From Diplocarpon mali (taxonomy: Eukaryota; Ascomycota; Leotiomycetes; Helotiales; Drepanopezizaceae), in assembly GCA_024741835.1 (NCBI GenBank), contig JAENRP010000093.1, positions 62,001-126,000 of the forward strand: a stretch of 64,000 nucleotides of DNA, read 5' to 3'. The position numbers and the translations under genes are program-made. Each line of letters begins with the position of its first letter. Within the stretch, counting starts at the first letter, position 1. This document shows, piece by piece, positions 23,263 through 33,909 of this stretch. The notes beneath the pieces were generated by a model. It saw nothing but the letters and a program-made list of their open reading frames with translations, was not told the DNA's origin and did no database searches.

Positions 23263-24550
23263 TTAAGCACCGTTGCCGTTGTAGGCGATCAAGTCGGGGG
23301 AGCCAGAGCCTGCGCTGGTGACGCCGGAGACACCAAGCTCCTTGATGCGGCTCTGGACGTCAGCGGGGGTAGCGATATTCTCCAAGGAGATGAGGTAAGC
23401 AGAGAGACCAGCAACATGGGGGCAGGCCATGGAAGTTCCGCTGATGGTGTTGGTAGCAGTCTTGCCGCCGATCCACGAGGAAAGAATGTTAACACCAGGG
23501 GCGAAGATATCAACTATGCTACCGAAGTTGGACCAGGATGCCTTCGCATTCTTCACATCGATGGCTCCAACAGTGATGGCGAGAGGCTCTGATGCTGGGG
23601 AGGATTCGGAGGCATCTTCGCCGTCGTTTCCGGCGGCTACGACGACAGTAACACCACCGCCGACGGTGTTGCTGACGGCAGTGTTCAGGGCAGTAGAGAC
23701 GCTTCCACCAAGAGACATGCTGAGAACGGAATGCTCATCGGCGTTGTTAGCGACATATGAGATACCCTGGATGACTCCGGAGTTGCTTCCACTTCCGTCG
23801 GCATCCAAGACCTTGACCGCAACCAAGTTGGCCTTCTTAGCAACACCGTAGGTGGCGCCAGCAATAGTGCCGGCGCAGTGAGTGCCGTGGCCATTACCAT
23901 CGGTGTTCTGAAAGTGTAAGCGTGGCTTTACCTGTTGAACAAAAGATGTTGAACTTACGTTGCTGTCGACAAAGTTGGCTCCCCAAGAAGCGCGACCCTC
24001 GAATTCAGAGTGATCGGTGTAGATACCGGTGTCAACGACGTAGACAGTGACACCGGAGCCAGCCGTGCTGTCGTAGACGTAGGAAGTAGAATCTTGAGCC
24101 TTGTGGGAGATGGCCCCAAGACCCCATGTGGCATCTTTCTGGGTGGTGAGACCTTGAGTGGTGACTTTGGTGTCTTTCTCGACGTAAGACACCTGAAGAC
24201 TGTCAGAACGATGCCTCTTCACGCACAGGATGGGTCCTTACATGGGGAGAGGCTACGATCTCGGCGAGAGTGCTAGTGTCGGCCTTGACTTGGTAACCCT
24301 TGAAATTTTTGATTGCAAAGGAGCCTCCGATAACAGTGGTATCACGCTTGGAGAACCGGCTCTTGTGCTCGTTCATGCTGGCTTCGAAGGTCTCCATGGA
24401 CACATCATCGTTGTAGACGACGATGTAACTGTCTTGGATAACGTTCGCGGCATTGGTGTTGACGATCTTGAGGTCGCCCGTAGGAGCAGCAAGGACAGCT
24501 GGGGCGATGGCCGCAGCCAACGCCGCGAGACGACCAAGGTAGGAAACCAT
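23263..24550 (-). CDS. Secreted subtilisin-like serine protease, proteinase K type (S8A)
   Basis: Three exons (24550-24242, 24192-23959, 23907-23263) join in phase 0 to 395 aa; introns are 49 and 51 nt. Order: signal peptide (MVSYLGRLAALAAAIAPAV, cleavage near residue 21), an I9-type inhibitor propeptide (about 40-105; DSYIVVYNDDVSMETFEASM), and a peptidase S8 domain to the end. The catalytic triad is visible: Asp157 in VVDTGI, His188 in NGHGTHCAG and Ser340 in SGTSMACPH, with oxyanion-hole Asn275 in AAGNDGE. The second splice joins ANFVDSN to NTDGNGHGTH, as in proteinase K; without it an insert would break the segment before the catalytic His. The enzyme is an extracellular endopeptidase made as a zymogen. 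A tataag element lies about 125 bases upstream of the ATG on the coding strand. Role in nutrition or host attack cannot be told from sequence. Confidence 0.96.
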
Positions 24551-26269
24551 TTTTGGCTAAAGATATTCCGTTGAGAGAGAGAGAATGGCGAGAAGAGGCT
24601 GGTCGACTGAAGCTGAAGAGATTGTGCTGAGGGATGGAGAATGGAAACGTCTGGGGAATTCATCTTCTACTTATACTTCAGATTGCAACAATTTTGGCGG
24701 ACTGAGAGCGTCAATCGAGCACCTCGCCAGTCAAGACTCACTTCGGGATGGACCTTTCGATAGCCAAGGATCTTACAATCTGTGTGACTTGTCGGTCTGA
24801 ATCCGGAAATTCCTAAAGATACCGGGTACTTGCTCGAATAGTGGTACTCTTCAACGATAAGAGGACGAAGCTATTGCTGAATCGGAAGCTCTAGAGAACC
24901 ACCGGCGCCGATAGTCGAGTGGACATTCGTGGTTCTCTTGGCCCGACAGATTCCCACAGGTCAGGGCCGGACCAGGATGGTTGTAATGTAGGGGATGTAG
25001 TATAATACGCGCAAAACAGAAAGTGGCAAAGCCTTTGTCCATTGCAGGATGCGGGTTGTTATCAGTCTGTAGTGGAAGGGCTGCATTACCAGGATACCGC
25101 ACTAGAAGCAATTTTCTAACTGAATTGCATGTTAGCCGCATAAGAAGGTATGGAAGGAATATATGGGGTAGATATCGCCACCGATTCCACATTGACCTTC
25201 CTCAACAAAGTTGACCCCGAAGCTCGAGCGCACAAGACTGGCAAGGAATCGCCCGAAGTCTATCTGCTCCGTTCCTGGTCCGTTCTCTTGTTCCCCCCTC
25301 GCTTGCCCGCCACCATCCATACAGGCATGCCTAGCACACACGCAAATCATCCATGCCGCTGCCGAGATCTTGAAGATCTACTACCAGGGTCCCATAAGCC
25401 TGGAGATGCTTGTCAACCGCGAGCCTCCAGCGCATAATTGCCACATAATCAAGTCTCCGAAGCGGGAGCCTGGGAGGAGACGATATGTGCGGCATGAGAG
25501 GATTGAAGAGCCAGCAGAGTAACTCGAGGTATGAGAACTGTAATGCGTAGCCGTCGTTCCCTCGCGACGCGTTGTCAATCGTCACGGGTTTTATTGACTT
25601 TGCCCGACGCTGGCGAGTCGTCTGGTCTGCACAACCGCCGTTTCTCGCTTACGGTGTCGACTCGCGCTAACGTTCCCCTGACAGCTTGGCCCCGGACCCA
25701 CCTCTGTTCGAAGGGATCTCAATAGGACCGCGGCGAGTGCACGATCCATTACAGTACGTACCACCAGCAGAAAGATAGCCAAAATCCTCTGCTCTAATGT
25801 GAATATCTAGTGAATCCAATGCCCAAGTAAGTTTTCTTCCTCTTTCTTTTGTGTATTTTTAAACAATCTCCTTCCAGAACAAGTATCGCTTAGGTCTTGG
25901 CTATGCTCCTAATCTCCATATCTCAGATCTGGGAGAACAATAACACTGCTCAATTGGAGCTCGTTCGTACATCTCCATGTTGCCTCTTTGGAGCGGCGCC
26001 ATCAAAGTCAATCGTTCTGGAGTCCCAGAATGGGAAACGTTCCAGGCGTGGGCCGAATCTAAGTATTGCATCCCGCGGGCTTAGCCGAGTCTCCTGCTCT
26101 GGTAGACTCGAGCGCGGATGCTTATCCACTACCGAAACAATGTCAATAAACGCCTCTCCGGCGAGTCAGAAGGCTATCAATATGTGAGAGATGCCATGTA
26201 AAATTGGTCACAAACGTAAATTCTCATCAGATGACAGTTTTCTGACACTCGGACGACTTGATCCAATTA
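24551..26269. other. Protease promoter, then coding-like relics without a recoverable gene
   Basis: The first 250 bases are the protease promoter. From about 25150 the plus strand shows protein-like pieces: 25150-25280 (MEGIYGVDIATDSTLTFLNK), 25330-25522 (ending EPAE then a stop), and fragments around 25800-26090. A textbook intron lies at 25827-25877 (51 nt, gtaagt to ttccag, pyrimidine-rich). After it comes YRLGLGYAPNLHISDLGEQ then a stop, and further on VPEWETFQAWAESKY in another frame. Stops and frame changes separate the pieces. This looks like a decayed gene; its family is not recognised. Confidence 0.4.
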
Positions 26270-26614
26270 TCAGCCAAAAAGCACCTTGCCCACGCAAATT
26301 ATGCGCGAACGGTATCCTACGGGTGATCCTCCAAATTTTCCGGACTCACCCGCGCCTGCACCCAAGCCCGGTCCTGATATTATCCTTGCTAATACCCCGC
26401 AGAAGGCTTCTATTGCGTGGTTCTCCTTATCAGCGCAGATATAATTGTCTAGCTTCTCTTTCAAGGGCTTGTCATGCAACGCCAGTTGCTGAAATAACTT
26501 CCTACTTTCGTTCGTCAACGCTTCAAGTCGATTGACGAAAGCAATCGTATCTAAGCGCCTTTTCCGTCTCGCCAGATCTGTACCATCTTTTTCTTCCAAA
26601 GACCCTGCCTCCAT
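26270..26614 (-). CDS. Hypothetical 114-residue open frame, possibly the tail of the adjacent relic
   Basis: A minus-strand frame starts MEAGSLEEKDGTDLARRKRR and continues as a charged, helical segment (LEALTNESRKLFQQLALHDK, KLDNYICADKENHAIEAFC), then a Gly-rich tail. It has an ATG, no stop and protein-like composition. It lies directly downstream of the decayed membrane-protein gene on the same strand and could be its C-terminal tail rather than a gene of its own. No domain is recognised. Confidence 0.3.
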   Translation of the reverse strand: MEAGSLEEKDGTDLARRKRRLDTIAFVNRLEALTNESRKLFQQLALHDKPLKEKLDNYICADKENHAIEAFCGVLARIISGPGLGAGAGESGKFGGSPVGYRSRIICVGKVLFG

Positions 26615-26648
26615 GAACGTACGAATCCTTCGCCTTCCGTAAAGAGAG

Positions 26649-28495
26649 CTATGGTACCGCCGCCAGGAATATTCGCCCTTTGCTTTTAAACCATGCCCAG
26701 AATGCGAGTATTATGCAGACATTGGGGAAGGAGAAGACAAGCCAACCCCGAAGATAGTAGAGTGGTCGTGCCATGCGTTCTCGGGCGTCATTCCAACCTT
26801 CGTTAGAGCAATTGCTCACGGAAGCATTTGCAAATGGTTCGAGCCCAGCGCCAGAAGCGAGTACCACCTTATCGTCATTGCAAGAAGTCTTGCGGAGATC
26901 TGTTCAGAGCATGGAGTATGTAGCAACAGACTATTGTGTTGAGGGGACTTGGTTGGAAAATATGAAAGCGCTGAGAAGTAGCCGTACGCATGTGCATTTC
27001 AAACTAGATATATAGCAGCCGTAGCATACACAAACAATACAAATTCTTCTTCCGCTCGGAATTGGCTGACTGCTTTGTCTTTCCTCGTGAATTGGTGCTA
27101 TTTTTTTCCAATTATGGTGCTGGATCATGTGTTCTTTTACAGGCGCTGAGCCTGGGGTCTTCTCCGAAAATATACCCTGTCGTCTTGAGTCGCACTTTAG
27201 CGGAGAACTAGGTGAGGGATGATATTGCCTGACTCTCCACATTCTTGGTGCAATCTAAGCAACACCTGCCGAAATAGAGAGGTAGAATGCAAAGCCGTCG
27301 ATATCCCATATCGACAAGAAGATGCAAAGTGGCACCTCGATGACGAGAGCGACGGCCCAGGAGACCCAGGCTATCCGAGTAATATGGTATGTCAGCAAGA
27401 TGATGGAGAGTGCAGGTAGATTTACTTGCTGAGCATGTCTTTCAACGTCGCTTTTGCTCTTCTCACCATGGATCTGACCTCTGCTCGCTATTTGCCCCTA
27501 TAAGACCCACGAAATTCATGGTCGATGCCTCAAGACCTGTTACCGGCACCATGAAGATGCCCTAGCATATAGTATTGAGACCCCCCCGAGGAGGTAGAAT
27601 GATCGCTTCCCAAACTGACGATACCATGTACCCAGCACAGATCTATGGCATTTCTCGAGCCGGCTCCAGGAACACCGCGATACCTGGCCTCACCAACATC
27701 TTCAACGCCCTGTAACTCGGTTTAGCATTGCCTACCTCTCGGAAGTCGTTCCGTTTTCCACGCAATGAATACAAAATATATTATCCTCATCAGCGCCGAC
27801 GTCAAATTGCAAGCCATCAAGCGACAGCTTTTCCATTGACAGTCGGATTCTTACTTGCCACATGGAATTTCGAGATGATCAGCTAGACCAGCACGTTGTC
27901 AACGACAAACTTGACCGAGCGAATGGCAAGCGGCGCATGCCGGCGATCCAGTGCTCTGGTTGCCGAAGCAACAGCAACCTCAGTAGCGGAAGATAACGCC
28001 TGGACCAAAGAGATTCTCACACAAGCCAGCGAAGTCTTGCGGACTTCAGTCGGGACTAATGCTGCTGCCGAACGCTTTGAGCTGCCGACGAACACGAAAG
28101 TCAAGATGACACCGAAGATAGCTTGCACGGTGGAGATCGTAGTAGAGAGCTTGACTTGTGGCATGATGATTCACATCGACCTCTTTCCCATCACGCTCCA
28201 TGCTGTCCGCGGAAGCCCCTCGTTGAGGACCTCGACTACGACGCCGATATACGTGTACACATCCGTCGTCCTCACCCGACTGGAGTCGATATTTGCGACC
28301 CAGAGATTACATCGAGTCTCGTACGAAGGCGGGGAGCACGAAAGCCCCGAAGTTGAAGAGTAGAGAGCCGTAATACGTGCCTCCGTTTATATAGTCGTAG
28401 TCCTTCTCATAATCACGTGCGTGAACCAACGTCTGCCGCTTCATCACGGCCCAAAGCCGCGACCTCGGTCGAGTGCGGTTGTTATCGCTGTTCAT
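26649..28495 (-). pseudogene. Decayed multispanning membrane transporter, MATE-like
   Basis: Reading the minus strand from 28495, pieces of one membrane protein follow in order but in shifting frames with stops: [20 protein letters not shown] and NFGAFVLPA (28420-28320); [10 protein letters not shown] and [20 protein letters not shown] (28310-28200); a stop, then STVQAIFGVILTFVFVG, KTSLACVRISLVQALSSATE and RALDRRHAPLAIRSVKFVV (28160-27890); a stop, then LIISKFHV and later RALKMLVRPGIAVFLE (27700-27650); finally RPLYYLRGWLVFSFPNVC and IILAFWAWFKSKGR (26790-26650). This order matches a fungal family of MATE-like membrane proteins as I remember it; the family name is from memory and needs a search. 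At least three frame changes and several stops rule out a functional product. The stretch is not extremely AT-rich, so decay by indels and substitutions seems to exceed RIP. Confidence 0.6.
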
Positions 28496-29224
28496 CTCGG
28501 TCGTCGTGGTACGTGGTAACGAGACTAGAAGGTGAGTCCTTGGTAAATGGCATCCTGTATCTGCCCCTGCGTGACGGCGATTCTGCTGCCCGTGTTGCGC
28601 TCATGACGGCGACCCCGCGGAGGGGGCTGGATGTCTTTTACGCAAAAGAATAAGCTCGGATGGTTCAAGTCTGCCACTCTTTTCTGAATCTGGTCAGGTG
28701 GATATGTTCGAATAATCAACTTCATATTGACTTCATGTTGTTGTTATTTAAGGTGAGCTACTCGGCTAACCTTGATTTGTCCTATTGGTCTACGAATGGT
28801 ACTGCCAGCTCGGGGGTCTTTTTATGTTTGATCAGCCAAAGATAGTTCAGGGCTAAGTTTTAATGATGATTTTATCCCAATCAGCATATCTATTGTTGTC
28901 ATTTTCTGCATGATTGCCTTCACTATACTCAAACATAGGTACGCGGATCAAACTCTTAGAAGGCCATGTAATGAAAATCCGATACGATTCAACATACTCT
29001 ATTGAACATGACTTCTAAAATCCAAGGCAGTTCACCGCTATACAGCTTTAGAAACTCACATCGCTTATTCCAACCGATTGAATCACATCTCCTCCAGCAA
29101 GAGTCCATGCTCATCGTGTTTGAAAATAGTCCTTGGAATCTTCACCTCCCAACAAGATATTGGGTCATCAATACCCTATTTTACAATGAAGGGAAGCTGT
29201 TCGTCGCATAAAGGTAAGGTATGA
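28496..29224. other. Intergenic, nothing recognised
   Basis: This lies between the upstream end of the transporter relic and the 3' end of the small secreted protein gene, and is increasingly AT-rich after 28720. A plus-strand frame at 29002-29211 (69 codons) has an ATG but no signal peptide or domain and is not called. Confidence 0.4.
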
Positions 29225-29739
29225 CTAGCACTAACCGCATCATAAAAGTTGAGCCGGATTCCTAAAAGCTTTGGGAAACAATTACTTACACACTTGATAA
29301 CTCCCTAAACAAATAATTAGCACCGATATACCACATCATGGGTTCAAGTGCTGAACTTACAGTACCACCATCGCATGATGGCTCTACGTCTTCGAGAACT
29401 GGGCCTATCCCGTATTCGCAGCCACGACTGAATTCGTACGGCTTGGCCAGTCCGTTTGAGGTACCTATGCACTAATCATTGAAAGAAAAATCAGAAAAGT
29501 TGTCTCCGGTTGCAATGCTAGCGTTGGAACCTACACAGAAGGAATTTTTGCCAAACTTTCATTTCAAGATTATGAGTTAGCGCAATCTCATGATCTTACG
29601 ATTCAATGGGTCTTACAGCGCAGGCTTGACCTTGTTCGAATTTAGTACCGCTGTTACAGTACCACTCCGCGATGCGCGGATCACTACTGGCATAAATAAC
29701 CAAAGCCTGGGCGAGAACAACGAGGAAATAGAGCTTCAT
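29225..29739 (-). CDS. Small secreted cysteine-rich protein (effector-like), spliced
   Basis: Proposed four exons on the minus strand: 29739-29617, 29471-29361, 29304-29290 and 29230-29225, joined in phase 0 to 84 aa. The introns (145, 56 and 59 nt) all start gtaag and end ag. The N-terminus MKLYFLVVLAQALVIYA is a clear signal peptide. The mature part has seven cysteines (residues 28, 40, 42, 59, 74, 83, 84) and ends IKCC, a common ending in small secreted fungal proteins. The reading CIGTSNGLAKPYEF, then SRGCEYGIGPVLEDVEPSC, in exon 2 is protein-like. The last two tiny exons are the weakest part: reading through the third intron would give a longer tail. The odd cysteine count also hints that the model may be slightly off. 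An AT-rich tatatat element lies about 100 bases upstream of the ATG. Function unknown. Confidence 0.5.
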
Positions 29740-30638
29740 GGTAGAAAATGCTATTGAAAGTAAAGAACAGTATAAGGTGATTGCGGAGATGAAGCAAATG
29801 TGTGTCGATGTGTCTCTGACATAAGAGAAAAGAACGCCGATTATACATATATATGTATGTATACATGTGTCGGGAAACAAGAGATTCTATTTTTCTCCAA
29901 AGTATAACAGTATGAAGCAATATCGGCGAGACATCTTGTATGAAGTTTATTAATTTGAAAATACAAGAAATCCCCCTACATTATTATATCGCAGGGCAAA
30001 CAGATACCATAGTAGCGTCATTTGCAAGGATGGTTTCAAGATGGGTTTGCAAAGTCAATTTATACTTTTATATAGTGTTTGTTATAAATTGGTTACTGCA
30101 AAACCTCAGCCGAGTTACGCGACCCACTGATGATCGCTGTGCCGCATATGCAAAACACCTTGAGAATGGAGTTATTAATAGGCTGTTTAACTGGTAAAAA
30201 TAGCTCGACTAGCCTAAGCAAAGATCTTTAGGTGAAGTTGAGGTAAATCCGCTCCCCCGCCCGCCGAGCTCTGGAGAAACCCCTTGAAAATAAATGGAAT
30301 AAGTAGGCCAAATAAGCATTAAACCAATCAAAGCCCTCCCTTTCTACTTCGATACTAAGTATATCTCCTAAGCAGTGGGCCGCGCGACCACATGGAAGCT
30401 ATATAGCTATATACGCTGAAGTGGTATTGTGGCCCCCAAGGTGAATGGAGTGAGGGGTAAGAGATAAAACACAATCACCGAGTATGTACTTTCTTGTATA
30501 TAAGTAAGCACTCCCAGCTTCCCACGGCATCTAAGCATCACTCTTCTATTCACTCCCAATTTTTGATTGTTTGAAACGGTCTTTGTCTATTCCCATCTAT
30601 CACAAAAATCCTACATCTACTACTCGCAACTTGTCGAA
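29740..30638. promoter_or_regulatory. Divergent upstream region of two small secreted protein genes
   Basis: About 900 bases lie between the two divergent start codons. A tatataag box at 30497-30504 is 135 bases before the plus-strand ATG and is followed by a CT-rich leader (30540-30615), a typical fungal promoter layout. For the minus-strand gene, alternating tatacatatatatg lies at about 29842-29860. A diverged repeat copy (30222-30412) and a core fragment (about 30114-30130) lie inside the region, so part of the promoter derives from repeated DNA. Confidence 0.5.
30222..30412 (+). repeat. Diverged repeat copy 1
   Basis: This stretch aligns in order with 32492-32686: both open with agat(t)cttta followed by aagttga[ga]gtaaatccgctc, share a tctattc/ttctacttc-type middle with aagtat/aagtta, and end with a ggccgcgcgac/ggtcgcgcgac core followed by an ATATAT-rich tail. 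Differences are mostly transitions, consistent with RIP, with length differences in the middle. The copy lies in the promoter of the secreted protein at 30639. No coding function is assigned. Confidence 0.55.
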
Positions 30639-30902
30639 ATGAAATTCTCTGCCTTTTTCACCACAGCTAGCCTCCTTACTATAGCATCCGTATGTGATGC
30701 ACAATGCTCAGAAGGAGAGATGGGGAGAGTTGATGGCTCATGCGCTATGGGCCCCGTGCTCTTCTGCCATACTGATAATCCAAAATGCCGCCTGACGTAC
30801 CAAAGCGTATTTTTCGACACAGATAGTACTTCTCATAACGAAGATGCCTGCAAGGGCAGTACAATGGGAACACTATGCTCACAGCAATACTGCTGCGGCT
30901 AA
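30639..30902 (+). CDS. Small secreted cysteine-rich protein (effector-like)
   Basis: A single-exon frame of 87 aa. MKFSAFFTTASLLTIASVC is a signal peptide, with likely cleavage after VCDA. The mature part of about 66 aa has eight cysteines (QCSEGEMG, GSCAM, LFCHTD, PKCRL, DACKG, TLCSQQYCCG) and ends in a CCG. Size, signal peptide and even cysteine number fit secreted, disulphide-stabilised fungal effector or antimicrobial-type proteins; the actual role is not shown by sequence. The ATG at 30639 was chosen because upstream codons do not extend the signal peptide sensibly. A TATA box and CT-rich leader precede it. It is divergent from another small secreted protein gene about 900 bases away, and flanked by AT-rich, repeat-bearing DNA. 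Confidence 0.7.
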   Translation: MKFSAFFTTASLLTIASVCDAQCSEGEMGRVDGSCAMGPVLFCHTDNPKCRLTYQSVFFDTDSTSHNEDACKGSTMGTLCSQQYCCG

Positions 30903-33559
30903 GAAAGGCTGTGTTAAATGCCTCTGGCCATTTATCATATTTGTCTATATCAGAAATTCTTCTCAGGCGTTAGAGAACCTTGATAGGTCAATGAACAAAG
31001 GGCGGTTGATTGTCAATTGGGCTGCGTACGCAAGTGAAGGGGTATTTAAAGGGTTTTGGAGAAAAGCAGTCCTGGTAGAAGATGCCTGGCTAAGTCCTGT
31101 ATCGCCATGGTAAATGGAATGGAACATGTTTAAACGTCTGAAACAACCTCCACTTCTCTACTTACTGCACTGAAAGCAGAGGGACTCTGCAAGTGGTAGG
31201 TAGAAGCTCGTAGATTTATATCAACTACATAAGCATGAGTGCTGAGCTCCATAAGTAGGGAGGCTCCGAGGGTCATTCAGGAGCTCGTTACTTGGGCAGG
31301 TCCATAGAGCTAAGAAGCTGTTTACTGCGCAGTACTATTGCTTTATTAGGACTTTTAGAACACAAGTTCTAAGCCCAGTTATATTAGCAAATCAATGAAG
31401 AAATAGGCTCGATCACAAGCATCAGCCAATCTTTACTATATAATTTTATAAACGTGCTACTACCTGCCTTGCTGTCTAAGATATATAATAGAATATCTCT
31501 CCTATTAAAATTTGTGCGATTTCCACCTTTTTGTTCTGCGATATCCCCTTACAGCGTAAGTAGCTATGTAATATAAGAGACTGTCGGCATATCAGTCGTG
31601 TGATCATTGGTCATGTGATCATACACCTGACAAGTGAGGCTTGGCAAATACTGTATTTACTCTACGCCCTCGAGGAATAGCTTCGAGAGCAAGCTTTTAC
31701 ACACGACTACAATACAACATATTCGAAGAAGCTTCAACTGTGCGCACCATCACCTGATGTGATACCAACAGAGACGATTTCTATTGCAATAAAAACTTAT
31801 AGTCGTAACATGGCTGGGAAGTTCGATAATCTCGCTTTTACAACAAATATACCAATGGGCCTAGTCATAGGGGTCTTGGGCTTGGGAATAATCTGATTTG
31901 CCACCGAAACTGGGCGGAAATACGGTATCCTCAGCTCGATTTGCTCCGTTAGATGAAGCTGAGCTGAGAGCCCGGTCATCGATATACCACCGTATGAACT
32001 CAATGAGGTCGCGCGACCCACCAATAACCACCACGCCGCGCAAGTGAAATATCTTACAAATAATAATTCAAAACGGCTCTCACTCGTAGCAAGACTTCAT
32101 GTGCTCAAATCTCGGTTTTACTTCGTAGATGCCAGTGGTCAAATCAATATATCAATACTCCACTGAGAGGGACAAGAGCTACTCAGAGTGTCATACTGAG
32201 CATTCCAGGGTACGAGACATTGTTTCAAAGCTGAAAATCGAAAATTTCAACTGTTAAATAGAAGAAAGACTAGGTTTATATCAAAGGTATATTGGCTCTC
32301 ATTATATCCATAAGATCCTAGAAGAACAAGAGAATCAGTTAGAATACATTGAGATCTTAGTGTAAGAGTGAGACTTCATTTTGTCATGGTACTTTTATTT
32401 CCGAGTGGTTGATCCCCCTTGAGGTGTACTGCAAATCAGTGGAATGGAAAATATGGTATCTGCGAAATCAAACGATACAAAAAGGGAGGACAGATTCTTT
32501 AGATCAAGTTGAAGTAAATCCGCTCTTCCTCACGCTGAGGTTGAGACAAAAGTATACTAAGTCAATTTCAAAGGTAGACTTTACAAGCACTGGAGACTTG
32601 GTATATTCCTCTGTTTCTATTCCGAAGTTAAGGACAGCCGCTAAGTAATAGGTCGCGCGACTTCATCGAGTTTATACGGTATATATCCCGCCTCTAGAGA
32701 CTTGAACCAGTCTCACTCGTCTTCTCCCAAGGTCTGTGCTGAATATAAAAATAGCATAACCTCTAATAATAGTGCAGCTAAGCTCGAGGACTTTGTGACA
32801 TAATCCCCCTGGTTGTAACATCCCTATAATGAAACTACGGAGAAGTCTGCGCACAATACTCAAGTTGATAAACGCTAGCCGCTTTGGAAAGGCCTAAGTA
32901 GAACGCTCTACCGCCAAACTCTAGTCTTGCTAGGGCTTGCAAAAGGGCGTGACATACAAAGTACAGGTATCAAAAAGCATTGCACGTCGGGAAGACTCAG
33001 ATAGTGAGCACGTGATTATAAGTTGAACAGGTTTTAATCCACATCACGACCCGATGCATTTGAGGATATTCAAGGTTCAGTAGGGCGATCCGGATAATCG
33101 GGCTACTCTCTTTTTCCAGCGGGCTGTAAACCCAATTAGTACAAGGGTAAAAAAGCCGTGCTAGGGTAATTCCCTGCTCGGATTTCGAGAATTGAGCTGG
33201 TTCGTTTCCCCCGAGCTTTCAAAGAGGTCCTCGGCTTATTATATATTGGGTATCCTTCGGTCATCGCAGATTAATCTATGCTACGACAGGTACTGACTTC
33301 AAGGTGTAAAAACATAGACTAGTTAACTTGTCTTATGTTTCAAGTATGATATATACTAAATGAAACCTGTATTGCGGCCTGGGACTCTATGGATGACTTT
33401 CGGAATCCAAATGTCATCCTTACTTAAAATTTTCCCCTATTAGCGTACTATATAGTTACCAACTGTAAAGCATAAGGAAGAGACGATATAGTTGTATCTT
33501 ATACACAAGGACTAAACTAGCGTAGAGGCTCTATATGGTTTACTACTTAGTTCTTAATC
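30903..33559. other. AT-rich desert with scattered repeat remnants
   Basis: No gene recognised. The stretch holds an inverted copy of the CGCGCGAC-core repeat at about 31985-32035 and the second direct copy at 32492-32686. On the minus strand around 32043-31861 a short frame reads GGSRDLIEFIRWYIDD and continues 58 codons, suggesting the repeat derives from a gene. Everything else is broken in all frames. Confidence 0.45.
32492..32686 (+). repeat. Diverged repeat copy 2
   Basis: Direct counterpart of 30222-30412. It shares the opening block with gtaaatccgctc and the core ggtcgcgcgac. Its downstream part (cttcatcgagtttatacggt) matches, inverted, the region 31985-32015 (reading ctcattgagttcatacggt on the minus strand), so at least three copies of the core exist here. 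The CpG-dense core is better conserved than the surrounding CpA/TpG-containing sequence, as expected if RIP spares CpG. Confidence 0.55.
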
Positions 33560-33909
33560 CTGCCTAATTCCTTGAAAGAGAGCCTCCTTCTAACAATAGC
33601 GGAAAAAGAGGCCTTCTAGGTCTTAAGCTTAAATTATATCTTAAGGAAGTGCCTTAGATACATAGTAGAGCTAAGGAATCGCCTTAGGTGTAATCTAACT
33701 CTCTTATCTGTTACAGCCGCGCATATAGAGGTCACGTTTTACGCAGCTGACCATATATGGCCGCGCCACGTGCCATAAATACACGTGCTACTAGGCACTC
33801 GGCAAAAGCCTATTGTATATATTTCCTAGAAGAGCTCTTGTAGAATTCTCTTCTCTCTATATTTAATTCTACCTACGTAGCGTACCCCTTAGGGCAATAC
33901 AATACGACA
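33560..33909 (+). mobile_element. RIP-damaged transposon end with LTR-like block
   Basis: Bases 33560-33708 are homologous, in inverted orientation, to about 35826-35960. The conserved parts include gatacatagtagagctaagg and gaatcgccttaggt. A block starting TGTTACAGCC at 33709 and ending GACA at 33909 (201 bp) has TG..CA ends like an LTR. No target-site duplication flanks it, so a solo LTR is only a possibility. The upstream part may be the 3' end of the element's coding region. Confidence 0.4.
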
